A DNA stretch of 64,000 nucleotides from Hydrangea macrophylla. Its lineage: Eukaryota; Streptophyta; Magnoliopsida; Cornales; Hydrangeaceae. Positions 36,821-47,918 of the stretch are shown piece after piece. Under the pieces are notes generated by a model. It did no database searches, had not been told where the DNA came from, and worked only from the letters and a program-made list of their open reading frames with translations. Positions within the stretch are counted from its first letter, which is position 1. Each line of letters starts with the position of its first letter. The DNA is taken from positions 89,994,588 through 90,058,587 of the forward strand of contig CM066987.1 of the NCBI GenBank assembly GCA_033977485.1, given 5' to 3'. A program made the translations under genes and the position numbers.

Positions 36821-37019
36821 AACATGACCTATCCTGTCAAGAAAATGAATCGACTATACCTGTAACAAGTTGTGCAGTCGCATGGAGTACCAGTATCAAT
36901 CGTATTAGATTGAGATTCGAGATTCACTGCAGTATTTTGGGAGTGTCTTCAGAAGGCAATGGGAATGCCTCTGACATTGAGCTTCGCATTTCATCCATAG
37001 ACTGACGGATAAAAGGAAA

Positions 37020-37432
37020 GGATGAAAGTAGCACAAAGCAGATACAAGAGCTACGTGGACAAATGACGTTGAGACCTAGAATTTGAAGTTAGAGATCATG
37101 TTTACCTGAAAGTTTCCCCGGTTCGAGGCGTTGTAAGATTTGGACAGAAGAAGGGAAAGCTATCGCCGCTCTACATTGGACCGTTTGAAATTCTGGATCG
37201 CATAGGGAAAGTCGCATACAGGTTGGCATTACCACCCAAGATGTCGGGAGTTCATAACATATTCCATATAAGCATGCTGAGGAAATGTCTTCATAACCCG
37301 ACACACGAGATCGACTTCAGAGATATCGAGGTGAACGACAATGCTACATTCATCGAAGGACCTGTAAGGATTATGGATCATGGAATCAAGAAGCTAAGGA
37401 ACAAAGAGATTCTGCTGGTAAAGGTCCAGTAG
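37020..37432 (+). pseudogene. T integrase C-terminal linker
   Basis: The plus strand reads QSRYKSYVDK-like sequence, then RFGQKKGKLSPLYIGPFEIL, DRIGKVAYRLALPPKMSGVH and NIFHISMLRKCL. This is the chromovirus integrase linker homologous to 21586-21897 of G1, ending in DHGIKKLRNKEILLVKVQ and a stop at 37430-37432. The usual chromodomain tail appears only in part beyond the stop. The block TCGAGGACGAAAT (37524-37536), typical of the region just before the 3' LTR in this clade, follows. Confidence 0.8.
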
Positions 37433-37558
37433 AAGCATCATGTTGAAGGATAAGCTTCTTGGGATCTGGAAGCGGAAATGCGAGAGAAATTTCCATTTCT
37501 GTTTAGTACTAACTAGTTCTGATTTCGAGGACGAAATCCTGTAATAGGTGGTAGAAGG

Positions 37559-40500
37559 TGTAATACCTGTAATTTCTCTAAGTTCAATAGTATAAGTTTT
37601 ATGAATTTCCATGTCTGGTATATTATTATATTATTATTTTATTTGTGTGACCGTATCAGTGTAATGTAATTACTAATTAGACTGTAATCACCCCACTGAC
37701 TCGACCGTATAAAGACTTAACTTAGTCCCGTACTCGGACTCGGACATTAGAAATAATACTGTCTACACGTAAACCGAGATCGACACGTATAACGAGGAAC
37801 TTATGTACACAAACTGAGAAAGTAGCACGCAACCCAAGGTGGGCCGTACATGGCCGGCCACATGGAGGCTACATGCAACCCCATGTGACACTTGTCCACT
37901 TGTTGGACGCATGACATGGCATATAACCATGCAAATGACATCTAGCACTTGGGTTTTTCTATATATACATGCCTATAGCATACATTACCCTCTCTTACTC
38001 TTCATAATCTGCATTTAGAGAGGAAGTTAGGAGACTTGCATGTCCATAAGAAAAATAGAAGAGAAGAAAGAGGATTAGAAGAGGAGGAAGAAGAAGATTC
38101 CACCATTGAAGCTTGTGTTCAAGCTTCCTAAGCTCAAATCCAAAGCCCAAGCTCAACTTCAAGTTTATGCGAGTATTCTAACTCACATTAGAACCTATAT
38201 AGTATGTAGTATTGTTTGTTAAGTGCTTGATGTTGATAGTTTGAGAGATCCATGCCATGCAAGATAAATTTTCAAATCTGGGAAGCAGAAACTTCCAGCA
38301 GAATGTTGTTTAGTAAAACAAACATTTCGAACAGTTAAAAAATGGGAATGAGACTAGGTTTTTTTGTGGATAAATCTAACTCATTTATCTACAAATAACT
38401 CTTCTATATCTCAGTCTGAAAATCATTTCTTCTTAGGTGAAAAGTACATGCAACGCAGTACTTTAAATCTGAGAAACAAAAACCTCCAGCAGAGTGTAGT
38501 TTAGTAAAATGAGTGTTTTAAGCAGCTCCGAAATCTGAATTAAACTAGGTTTTTTTGTGGAGAAAGATAACACATTTATCTACTAATAACTCTTCTATAC
38601 CCTGGTCTAAAAATGATCCTTGATAGGTGAAATGCACATGCAACGCAGTACTATAAATCTGGGATAGAGCAGTCCAAAAATATAGAAATGTCTAAGTAAA
38701 ATAAATATTTGGAGTAGTTCAAAAATGTAATTGAAGCTAGATTATTTTGTACATGAAGCTAATGCAATTATCTACAATGTTCTAGTTTTGAGTTTGATCT
38801 ACAAATCAATTTATCATGCCCAAATAAATCAGTCGACATAGTAAAATTAATTCCTGACAGATTGTATAAATACTTGTATGATGTGTTTATTAATGATGCT
38901 TGCTTTCCGGTACCTGTTTGGTTATGGATATCTTGTGTTATGGTAATGCTATCGAGTATATGATTATGTTAAGGGTTTCATCTATATATTATTGGTATTA
39001 AATCCACGAGCTATACGCTAGGTTTCCGTTGTTATGAATATAGTGTGATTACCATAGAGAGTTCATAACCAAGCTATAAGTATGTTGTACGGCACGATTA
39101 TTGCGTTGATAGTGATTGGATAAGTTTCCATTGTATGTATATTATGACATAAAATAGAATGACGCATGTATAATCGTGACTTCGAAAGCATATTCGGAAT
39201 TCCTTTAATGAACTAAATTCCAAAATGAGTGACGAATGCGCGGTCAGGAAAAACGTAAGGGCTGGCTGTGCTATGTTAGAAGCAGATTATGCTAAGGATA
39301 ATTGTCGGATAGGTAATCTGGGCAGCGGAGGTCAGGATAGTTAGAAAAACGTATGGTTGACGAATGTAAAAGTTGTGTATCATTTCGATTCTTCGTGACA
39401 AAATTGATATGGTCATCGTGACGTGTGTATCATTTTGATTCTTCGTGACGTGTGTATCATTTTGATCCTTCGTGACGAAGTGGATATGGTCTTCGTGATG
39501 TGTGTATCAACCGCGGAGGCCGGGATAGTGAGTAAAGGATGTGATTGATGGTTGTAAAGTGATGACTATTGTGTATCCTATCAGGTCTTCGGGACGAAAG
39601 GGGGTATGGTTAACGCTTCGGTTCTTCGTGATGACGAAGCGGTGATTCTTTGAGTGAAGACACCTTTTAGTTCTTAGTGATGGAATGGATGTTCTTGCAC
39701 TCCGTAAACACTTCAGTTCTTTGTGATGGAGAAGTGGTGGTTCTTAGAGTGAAGACTCCTTTCGGTTCTTCATGATGGAATGGATGTTCTTGCACTCCGT
39801 AAACACTTCGGTTCTTTGTGATGGAGAAGTGGTGGTTCTTAGAATGAAGACTCCTTTCGGTTCTTCGTGATGGAATGGATGTTCTTGCACTCTGTAAACA
39901 CTTCGGTTCTTTGTGATGGAGAAGTAGTGGTTCTTAGAGTGAAGACTCCTTTCGGTTCTTCGTGATGGAATGGATGTTCTTGCACTCCGTAAACACTTCA
40001 GTTCTTTGTGATGGAGAAGTGGTGGTTCTTAGAGTGAAGACTCCTTTCGATTCTTAGTGATGGATTGGATGTTCTTGCACTCCGTAAACGCTTCGGTTCT
40101 TCGTGATGGAGAACTGGTGGTTCTTAGAGTGAAGACTCCTTTCGGAACTTAGTGATGGAATGGATGTTCTTGCACTCCGAAAATGCTTCGGTTCTTTGTG
40201 ATGGCGAAGTGGTGGTTCTTCATGACAAGGTGGTTAGTGAAAGATGATTTGGTTGATGAGAGATGGTTTGGTTAGTACAAGATGGTTCCGTGAAGGTTGT
40301 GGGAACACTCTGGTTCTTCGTGACAAAGTGAAGGTTAGGAGTGTTTTGGTTAATGAAAGATGGTTTAGTCAGTGCGAGATGGTTTGGTTAATAAAAGATG
40401 GATTTGATCAGTGCAAGATGGTTTGGTTAACGAAAGAGGGATTGGTTACAATTGGCAAGTACAAAGTGACTTAGTTGTGCAATAGTGACAGCCTTTTTTT

Positions 40501-41204
40501 GGTGTTGTTTATTGGAGTTAGGACTCCGAAATAGACTTCGGCAATGGACTGTGACAATGTTCTGAGATGTTGAAGCGAGTTGTATCGATTGTTTGTTTTC
40601 TCTTCGAATGCCTGTATGGGCACGTAAGTGGTTATAGTCCGACAGTGAGAACGTGAGAGAACTTTAATAGACGTAATAAAAGTAGTAAATATATTTCTTG
40701 TTGTGTGTGACTATATAAGTTCCATTTGATTTAGTTTTCTCACTCAGCTTTCATAAGCTGACGACGTTCATGTCGCTGGACATTCCCATGTCCAGCTTAC
40801 CCAGGTGATGAGTACACGGGTGATGCTACGCAAGAGGAGAACATGGAGGAAGAGTACACCGAAGATGGCTATGGATATGCTAGTTAGAGAGAAGACTAGG
40901 GGATGTCTTTGTAAATGTTTTTGGTTGTAACCTCTAGCAGAGGACTTCATCTATCTTTTGTAATAGTTCTGTAAGGCCCTAGAGCCATAAGACTCTGATG
41001 TATCTACCATGATGTAATAGTTAACTAGTATTGTGGCCTCTTATATATCCTTGTTAGCTGCTGTTGGTTTTATCCCTTTAGTTATGTTGTTTATTATTAG
41101 CATTTGGTGATGGACAATTCAGTAATGCAACCAGTCACGTGCCTCAGGGTCCAAGATGGAAAATTCAATTTTTTTCCCTATTTTGGCTACGCCGGGGCGT
41201 GACA
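37559..41204 (+). repeat. T 3' LTR (3646 bp)
   Basis: It matches the 5' LTR end to end. It is 224 bp shorter, mostly because its 95-bp array has six landmark copies (39691, 39786, 39881, 39976, 40071, 40166) instead of eight. It ends GGGGCGTGACA and is followed by the CTCTT target duplication. Confidence 0.93.
39610..40230. repeat. 95-bp tandem array in T 3' LTR (about six copies)
   Basis: Same unit and exact 95-bp spacing as in the 5' LTR, two units fewer. Unit homogeneity within each LTR suggests ongoing expansion or contraction after insertion, or template switching during reverse transcription. Confidence 0.9.
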
Positions 41205-42640
41205 CTCTTACTAGGTTATTATCCAACCTTGCATTCTAAACATAATTACGTGACATGAATGGGGCTTAAAAAGTAACACAACATGAATGTTTTGGATTCT
41301 AAACATCATGAATGGGCTTGAAAATTAATAAAGCATGAGAAGAATAAATAGTTGCAAACTAAAGCAGTGTCAAAAATCTCACCTATAATCCGCGTCTCCT
41401 TGGTAGTAAAACTTTCAGCCGTAGTATTTTTGGCAAGGTGAAAAAATTCAAGTCAAATACCCTCAGACATCTGAGATCATCCTAACCAAATATAAAGGTA
41501 GTGCCAGATACACCCATACAATCCAAATAAGAGGCTCTTAGGGTACACAACAACCGATTCTGGTGTTCATGAAAGAATCGGTTTTTACGTAGTTTGAGGT
41601 TTATGAAGCAGCTTTTGGTTGAATAGAAATCCATGTCTGACTTAAAAATAGCCCCAAAACTAGTTCTTTATCATTCCAACATAGTACAGCTTCTCATACA
41701 AACCAAATAAAAGTGAGACTCGGTCTTAACCTGACCCTATTTTAAGCATTCCCAAACAGGCTAAGAACTACAGAGTGGTAGATTTCAGAAAAATTGCTTT
41801 AAATGCACGCTTTTATTCTACTGTCCATGTATTTTTTTTCTTTTGGATAACTAAACTGTTACTATATATGTATTGATCACACACACACACACACACTTTT
41901 CTAGTCCTCCAAGAATTTCTTTTGAGCATATTATGGTATAAACAATGAGCCTTAGTATGATTATGATAGTTCTTGTCCTAGTTCTATAATTGGTTATGCA
42001 CACATGGGGGTTTGGGACCAACCATTGGATGTCGTGGATAATGGAGGTAGGATTCAGCCAAGAACAAATAAGAGAGGTGGGTTGGTATCAACTAGTATGA
42101 AGTTGTCTTAAGAAACACCACTTAGGTATGTCCTAAGGAAGTAGGACTATGATAATATATGAGGTTGTGGCATGCACAGGGGAGAGGTCCTATGTGGACC
42201 TTCATGGAGGGGCAAGAACAAGAACCAATAAGAGTTAATGAAGACAAATTAAGATGCATCTTGTGGCTGCTGACTCAGAATTCACCACCCAACAGTTGAA
42301 AAAACAAATTTGCAGCAAGGAAATTAAATCCTACTAAGCAGCAGCTATGGGAGTAGCTATATACAGCCATTGTGGATTTCAGCTGCCTACTATCTCCTTA
42401 ATTGCATGCCGAGACTGCCTCCGAGCTACTAGGGAATTTCTGCACAAAAAAAAAAAGACAAAAACAACAATTTTTTTCAAAAAAAAATCATACAATACGA
42501 TATGTTGGATATTACGATCTGTCAAATACGATATATATATGTGTATACAGAAACACAAGAGAGAGAGAGAGAGAGAAGGGAATGTTGAATAATGTTTTAC
42601 CATATAGGGATGAGGAATGATGAGATTGAGGAGGATGGAG
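41205..42640. other. CACTA-2 right arm, mostly unrecognised
   Basis: Non-coding or unrecognised sequence after element T. It includes an (AC)n run at 41878-41897, a poly-A/poly-T patch near 42445-42490 and a short (GA)n run near 42561. A possible minus-strand exon at about 41393-41450 reads LAKNTTAESFTTKETRIIG and ends at a GTGAGA donor. I cannot place it in a family and it may be chance. Confidence 0.4.
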
Positions 42641-42649
42641 ATGGGGATC

Positions 42650-42942
42650 ACCCAAGAGCTCACAATCGTAGAGGAGATCTTGAGATAAATGTTTCCGGCA
42701 CCAGAAAGGAGTCGTTTAGCAACCTGAACTGTCGCCGTGAGATCAGACAGGCAAGTAGACAAAAACGACGAAGTCGAATCATCCGAGAACTTCGAATCAC
42801 AGTTGACCTCTCTAATCATCCGCGAAAGATCTGTGCAGTCTCGTTTGAATGCTCCCTCGAATGGAAAATGAGTTTCCGGCAAACAGAAGTTTCTCTTTCC
42901 TTCTCGATCTAAAAGAGGCAGAATACCTTCTCTTCTTACCAA
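42650..42942 (-). pseudogene. Possible captured N-terminal fragment of a plant U-box protein
   Basis: The minus-strand open stretch from 42942 contains GAFKRDCTDLSRMI, a serine-rich stretch, then LSDLTATVQVAKRLLSGAG. The pattern of a (K/R)DC.DL.R segment, a Ser-rich loop and LSDL...Q.AKRLLS recalls the N-terminal domain of PUB10/11-type E3 ligases. The match is weak and by memory only. No U-box or ARM repeats are present. It lies just inside the CACTA-2 subterminal region and could instead be a remnant of the element's own promoter or first exon. Confidence 0.35.
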
Positions 42943-43139
42943 TCAGCCCTAGATCGAGTCCTAGATCGGAAGAGAAGCTTCATCGACGGCAGTGAGGGGT
43001 GGAGGCAGATCGAATGGAAAAGAGGAGATGGATGAGAGGGAGATGAGAGAGGGATGGATGAGAGGGAGATGATTAAGGAGGGAATACAAAATATTGCCTT
43101 GCACTTTTATTCCCTGCCCCTTTCCCGCCCGCGCAAATT

Positions 43140-43425
43140 TTCTTTTATGTCACTTTTTTCAAAATGTTTGTCAGTTTTTAAAAAAAGTGACATAAAAAAT
43201 TAGGGTCTATAAGTAATGTGTATTATTTATGTCACTTTTTGCAAAAACTGACATAAAAATAAAATGTTTTATTTACAAAATTGCCACTGCGTTTTTATTT
43301 ATGTCACTTTTTTAAAAACTGACATAAATACTTAAAAAGTGACATAAAAAGACTTTGCAAGAAATAATTATGTCACTTAAAATAAAAGTGACATAAATAC
43401 AATATTTAAAGTGACATAAAAAGCT
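43140..43425. repeat. CACTA-2 right subterminal repeats
   Basis: Copies of ATTTATGTCACTTTT and AAAAGTGACATAAAT in both orientations mirror 23420-23712 at the other end. Confidence 0.85.
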
Positions 43426-43440
43426 TTTTTCCTTGTAGTG
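43409..43440 (-). repeat. CACTA-2 right terminal inverted repeat
   Basis: It ends TTTTTTCCTTGTAGTG and is complementary to the left TIR at 23393-23424. Confidence 0.9.
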
Positions 43441-44165
43441 ATACAAAAGCAACATCTTTCTTCATCATCTATGTCATCGGCATTGCAATACATGAAAAAT
43501 CTTTTACAAACCTCTGATAATAACTAGCTTATCGTAGGAAACTTTACATTTCTATCACATTCATTAGTCTCACCCAATTGGTAGCTGCTTCTAGTTTCTG
43601 AGGATCTATTGAAATTTCTTTCGCTGATACTATATGTCCAAGAAAAGCAATCTTTGTCAACCAAAACTCACACTTTAATTTCCCAAACAATCTCTTCTTA
43701 CGTAAGTGTTGTTAGGCTGATTGCAAATGATACTCATGATTTTCAACACTCTTGGAATAGATTAGGATATCATCTATGAACATAATAACAAGCTCATCTA
43801 AATAGTCCTTGAAAACACGATTCATCAAGTCCATGAACGCGACTAGTGCGTTAGGCATAACCAAAAATTCAAAGTGACCATATCTAGCTCTGAAAGCTAT
43901 CTTCTTCTTCTTCAACATTCAATTGGTGGTAACCAAATCTCAAGTCAATCTTTGAAAATACCTGAGCTCCTTGCAATTGATCAAACAAGTCATCTATCCA
44001 TGGCAACGGATACTTGTTCTTGACAGTCAACTTATTTAGCTCTCGATAGTCGACGCACATACGTATTGTCCCATCCTTCTTCTTCACAACCAAGACTGGA
44101 GCTCCCCATGTCAAAACACTCGGTCGTAAAACCCTTCTCCAATAGTTTTTCTAACTGAATTTTCA
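43441..44165 (-). pseudogene. G1 reverse transcriptase (first part), cut by CACTA-2
   Basis: The minus strand reads [20 protein letters not shown] then [17 protein letters not shown] and [12 protein letters not shown] frame change near 43900 follows, then [20 protein letters not shown] and the catalytic box [11 protein letters not shown] (about 43765) of Ty3/gypsy RT. After KLKCEFWLTKIAFLGHIVSA the reading runs to the CACTA-2 insertion at 43440 and resumes at 23389. Stops and the frameshift make it inactive. The usual Phe-Gly in VMPFGL has become NAL, a further sign of decay. Confidence 0.9.
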
Positions 44166-44516
44166 ATTCTTTTAATTCTACCGGTACCATTCGGTACGGT
44201 GCTTTGGATACCAGTTGTGCCCTGGTACTACTTCTATTATGAACTCAAGCTCTTTTTCAATTAGTACGTCGAGTAACTCATCAGGAAAAATATTTGGAAA
44301 TTCTCAAACTACTGGATTGTCTTCTACTAGTGGTCCAAGAACTCTCGTGTCAACAATTGAACATAAGAAACCCGAGCAACCTTTCTTCAACATCTTACTT
44401 GCTTGAATCGTCGATATCAAGTACGGTGGTATGGTCACACCCTTACCTTGAAAAGTGAACTCTTCTTGACCAAATAGATAGAAACTAACCCGTTTCTGTT
44501 CACAATCAATTCTAGC

Positions 44517-44800
44517 TTAATTGACTGACAACCAATCTATACCCAAGATAACATCAAAGTAATTCACTGTCAACGAAATCAAATCAATGCTCAAGACCTT
44601 ATTACCTATCTTGATTTCACACGACTTGAATATCGAAGAAGTTACTAAAGGTTCACTAGTGGGCAATGGTACGTACAAGTCATATCCTAGCAGTTCAGAC
44701 TTAATAGTTAAATGTCTAATAAAGTCGCCTGATACAAATGAATGCGTTGAACCATAATCCATAAGTATACGTGCAAGATACGAACAAATAGGACGAATAC
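44517..44800 (-). pseudogene. G1 retropepsin-like protease remnant
   Basis: The minus strand reads MDYGSTHSFVSGDFIRHL then LTVNYFDVILGIDWLSVN and a stop. This is the gag-pol aspartic protease of chromoviruses: the catalytic triplet is normally D-S/T-G and the second conserved block is DVILGMDWL. Here the middle residue is Tyr, which is not compatible with the usual active-site geometry. In-frame stops lie on both sides. Confidence 0.85.
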
Positions 44801-44858
44801 CTGATACGACTGTATCATCCGTATTCCCCGGCCTAAGCTGGAAGTATCGTCCTTGTTG

Positions 44859-45900
44859 TTACTCGACTCCCTTTCCTTTATCCACTTGTTGCCCTGCTTT
44901 TGATACACTCGGCATACTTGATGCCCTAGTGGTCATTCCCGATTGTCTCTTACTCGTGTAGTTCTTCGCTAGATGTCCCATTTGTCCACACTTAAAACAT
45001 TTCCCTCTCATCTCTGGGTTATAGCTCATGGTGTTCGAGGTTGTACTCGATATAGTCACATTCGCATTCATAGGACAATTGTGGGATATGTGCCCTAGTT
45101 GCTTGCAAAGGTAGCAGGTGCTCAATTGATAGCAAGTCCCTCTATGTCATAGGTTACATGTTGGACACAATGGTCTAGAGTCTCCTGTGAATGTACTCCC
45201 TCCTTGGTTACCCATATATAATCCCAAACTTTGCGTAAATGGTTTCTTCGCATTCCCTTGACTCTTACCCTTATTGTCATTTGCTCTCTTCCCTTGTTGC
45301 CCTTGTTGATATCGATCGACACTCTTCTCAGCTATGCGAGCGGCTTCCTCAATAAGAGAAACTGTCGGGTGTTGCAACATGTCCACACAACTACGGATGT
45401 TCTCCCTAAGCCATTCCTCAAACTTATGAGCCTTATCCCCATCAGTCAGAATGATAGTTTTCCCAAAATGCAACAAGGTATTGTAATGGGATACGTACTC
45501 ACTCGCAATCATGTCTCCCTGGCGTAAACTTGCAAACTCTTGGCATTTTTTAGTATAAGCAGATTGTAGAAAGAAACGTCGGTTAAATTCCTCTTTAAGT
45601 GCTTCCCACGTAGTCGACTTTCCTTATTCAAGCACATTGTCCCACCAATCCAATGCTTTGCCCATCAATGTATCAGATGAGCACATAATTTTCTCCTCAT
45701 TAGTACATATCACAGTATAGAAGTGTCTTTCCATATCCATCATCCAATGATCGGCCAAGTCTATGTCAACCTGTCCAAGGTACAAAGTCAGTTTTTGCTT
45801 ATGGAATTGTTCCACGATCGTGTGTTGAGGTCTTGGTACTGGTGGTGCATTTATGTAACAAACTTCAACTGGTAGAGCCTGGACGTTCATCTGATATCGC
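44859..45900 (-). pseudogene. G1 gag
   Basis: Minus-strand pieces cover the retrotransposon gag domain (DHWMMDMERHFYTVICTNEE, then DTLMGKALDWWDNVLE and a stop, REEFNRRFF-like text, QEFASLRQGDMIASEYVSHY) and two zinc knuckles. The first, CYLCKQLGHISHNC, is intact. In the second, CFKCGQMGHLAKNY, the last Cys has changed to Tyr. A start Met is at about 45890. The product would package element RNA. At least two stops or frameshifts (near 45625 and 45150) break it. Confidence 0.88.
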
Positions 45901-46207
45901 TCACTTATAGCTTGAGTAAATTTCCCACCATGTTCACTATTTGGTCCATCCGTAAATGCGGTGACAATTCTCTTATCGGATCAGCCATAACGTTTCAAGT
46001 ATTCAACTGGTTGAGTATAGTGAATAAAGATGATGCATGCTATGCCACAAGATATATATATATATGTGCATAGATCAACATCACATCAAAAGATGCTAAC
46101 ATAAGTAGCATTTCTACTATGATAACAATATTATCACTACAAACATACACTCCACTCAACGTCACTCAGCATAATAACGTCACTCATTCCCAAGGCTCTA
46201 AACTTAA

Positions 46208-46219
46208 GCTTTGATACCA
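46208..46219 (-). other. G1 primer-binding site
   Basis: The minus strand reads TGGTATCAAAGC, five bases inside the LTR end at 46225. It matches the initiator tRNA-Met type site of chromoviruses with one change from the T site. Confidence 0.85.
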
Positions 46220-46224
46220 CTAAA

Positions 46225-47061
46225 TGTCACAGCCCGATCCCACAATAGTATAACCGGAGCCCGTGGCACGCCATCGAGGCTAAACCAATTCATTAACGTT
46301 TCCAAAAATTTGTTTTAAGAACACGTAGCAGAAAATAAAACAAATCATTTTTTAAAACCAGCTGTCCAGTTGACTGGGTCGGGCCTACAGTCGACTGACC
46401 TGGAGTTATAGAGAACAAGAAATTCCCAACAGCCACCTTCAGTCGACTGACCCAAGGTCTGGTCTACTGATGCCTCAATTTTTGAGTCGATTGGGCTCAT
46501 CCGGTCGATTGAACCCATCCTAGCAGAATGTCCAATTTTCGTTCAGGAACCAGTTGACTGTTTCCTGGGGATCAGTCGACTGAAACCTAAAAACCAAAGA
46601 GAGTTTTTTGTTTAAAACAGGGGTCCAGTCGACTGTGACTTCGGTCCAATCGACTGTTTTACAGCAACAGCCCCTTCTGCGGAATTTCCAAGTTTAAAGT
46701 TTTCTGAAATCAACCACCATCCGAACACACACTCCAAACTCACACCAAAATGATTCCCACTAGATTAAAACATTACTAAAGCGTAAATACAAAAGATTCC
46801 TATCTATTACAATATCATTAATCCGTTCTACGATTCTAAGTTTAACATAGTTAAGAGTCATAACGATTCTTATTATAACAAGTTTATTACAAAACGACGA
46901 GATCAACATATTGAGTCACCTACTAAGTGAACTGCCCAAACCCACGTGCTCACTTCTGCGATTCCTTGCTGGCATTAATACCTGCAATGGCTATTTGAAT
47001 AACCACACACATTTCGATTTGTTTAAGCTAACGCTTAGTGAATAAAATAACAAATGCACAT
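46225..47061 (-). repeat. G1 5' LTR, proximal 837 bp (cut by Tat-B)
   Basis: It matches 13362-14200 of the 3' LTR, including the GTCGAC palindrome array at 46365-46660. It breaks off at CACAT (47057-47061) where Tat-B begins. The remaining 1.3 kb should resume after the Tat-B 3' LTR, outside the window. Confidence 0.88.
46365..46660. repeat. CAGTCGACTG palindrome array in G1 5' LTR
   Basis: Counterpart of 13504-13795. Several cores that are perfect in one LTR carry a single C/T or G/A change in the other (for example CAGTTGACTG at about 46370). Confidence 0.75.
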
Positions 47062-47918
47062 TGTAGACACCCCATTTTGTCGGCTGTCAGATTTAGGAGA
47101 CCCATAGCTTGGTGGTTCACAATGATCGTAAAAGACTCAAAAGGACTCCTGGAAATCAGCTCTATCTCACAGAAAGCTCAGAATAACCAAAATGCCCCTA
47201 AAAGCCCGAAGACTCCCAGATTTGGTCCCGAAGTTCTGAAAACATGCTATGTCGTAAGAAAAATGATTAAAGGAGTTTTTAAGTAAAACCGGAAGAAATC
47301 GTCAGCTCCCAGAGACCCCCGGAAGTCCCGGAAGTTCCCCGAAAGTCCCCGTTGACCGGTTTGACCAAAGTTTGACCAGGTTTGACTAGAGTTTGACCAA
47401 GTTTGACCGAAATCGTCCGAATTCACCGGAATCATTAGAAAAGAATTAAAATGAGTTTTAAAAGAAAATCGAACGAAAATGTCAGCTCCTGGGAGCTCCC
47501 GGAGGTTCCCAAACTTCCCGGGAATCCCAGATTTGACCAGTTTGACCAAGATTTGACTTTGGAATCGGGGCACCAGAACAATTTTTAAATATTTTTCATG
47601 GATACTAGAGGTCAATAGCTTTCCAACGGTATATCGCACATAATTTCTGGATTTAAAACGAATTTATTTTGATTTTCCGAAGGCGAAAAAGGCGATCAAA
47701 TCAGCTTTTATCGCATATACCGCAAAACTTTTCAAAGTGACCTATCCCCGAACTATTTTTTATGTAAATTAGACTCCATTACCTTTCCAATGGTATATTA
47801 CAACCTCAATTTGGAGTTCGTATGCATTTTCTATGAATTTCGGACGAAATAGGGCCTTTTCGGGAATACCGAAACCTCTGGGGGCCTAAACAGCATTATC
47901 TGGACGAAGGAGGAGCAG

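Larger units (their letters stand above)
30188..41204 (+). mobile_element. T: Tekay/Del-like chromovirus with both LTRs, non-autonomous
   Basis: Two long direct repeats (30188-34057 and 37559-41204) flank a 3.5-kb internal region, and the whole is bordered by the perfect 5-bp duplication CTCTT (30183-30187 and 41205-41209). The PBS TGGTATCAGAGCC (34066-34078) matches initiator tRNA-Met. The internal region has gag zinc-knuckle traces and integrase pieces but no protease, RT or RNase H. About 16 differences in the first 350 bp of the LTRs indicate moderate age. It sits inside CACTA-2 and so is the younger of the two. Confidence 0.93.
23393..43440. mobile_element. CACTA-2: 20-kb gene-capturing CACTA-type element (Pack-CACTA)
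   Basis: The left end reads CACTACAAGGAAAAAGGCCT and the right end, reversed, CACTACAAGGAAAAAAGCTT, both continuing TTTATGTCACTT. Flanking 3-bp duplications are ACA (23390-23392) and ATA (43441-43443), one transition apart. Subterminal repeats of AAAAGTGACATAAAT occur in both orientations at each end. Removing the element rejoins the RT reading frame of G1 using the ATA copy. No transposase was recognised, so it is non-autonomous. Subtracting nested element T (30188-41204), it is about 9.0 kb and carries fragments of several host genes on both strands. Confidence 0.88.
13362..47061 (-). mobile_element. G1: chromovirus-type Ty3/gypsy element split by three later insertions
   Basis: The minus-strand order is the textbook one: 5' LTR (right, 46225 onwards), PBS 46208-46219, gag, protease, RT (43441-46000), then RNase H, integrase (21504-23392), chromodomain end (15518-15611), PPT and 3' LTR (13362-15478). 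Three insertions interrupt it: solo LTR B at 15612, CACTA-2 at 23393 and Tat-B at 47062. Removing B and CACTA-2 on paper brings coding sequence back into register on both sides, which proves one original element. The rest of its 5' LTR lies beyond Tat-B, outside the window. Five bases at its left edge (AAATG, 13357-13361) would be the target site. Confidence 0.9.

Noticed and set aside
42379..42942. 187-codon minus-strand ORF as a complete gene
   Set aside because: Its second half is low-complexity and runs into poly-T. Only the N-terminal part has a weak family resemblance, so it is listed as a possible fragment.
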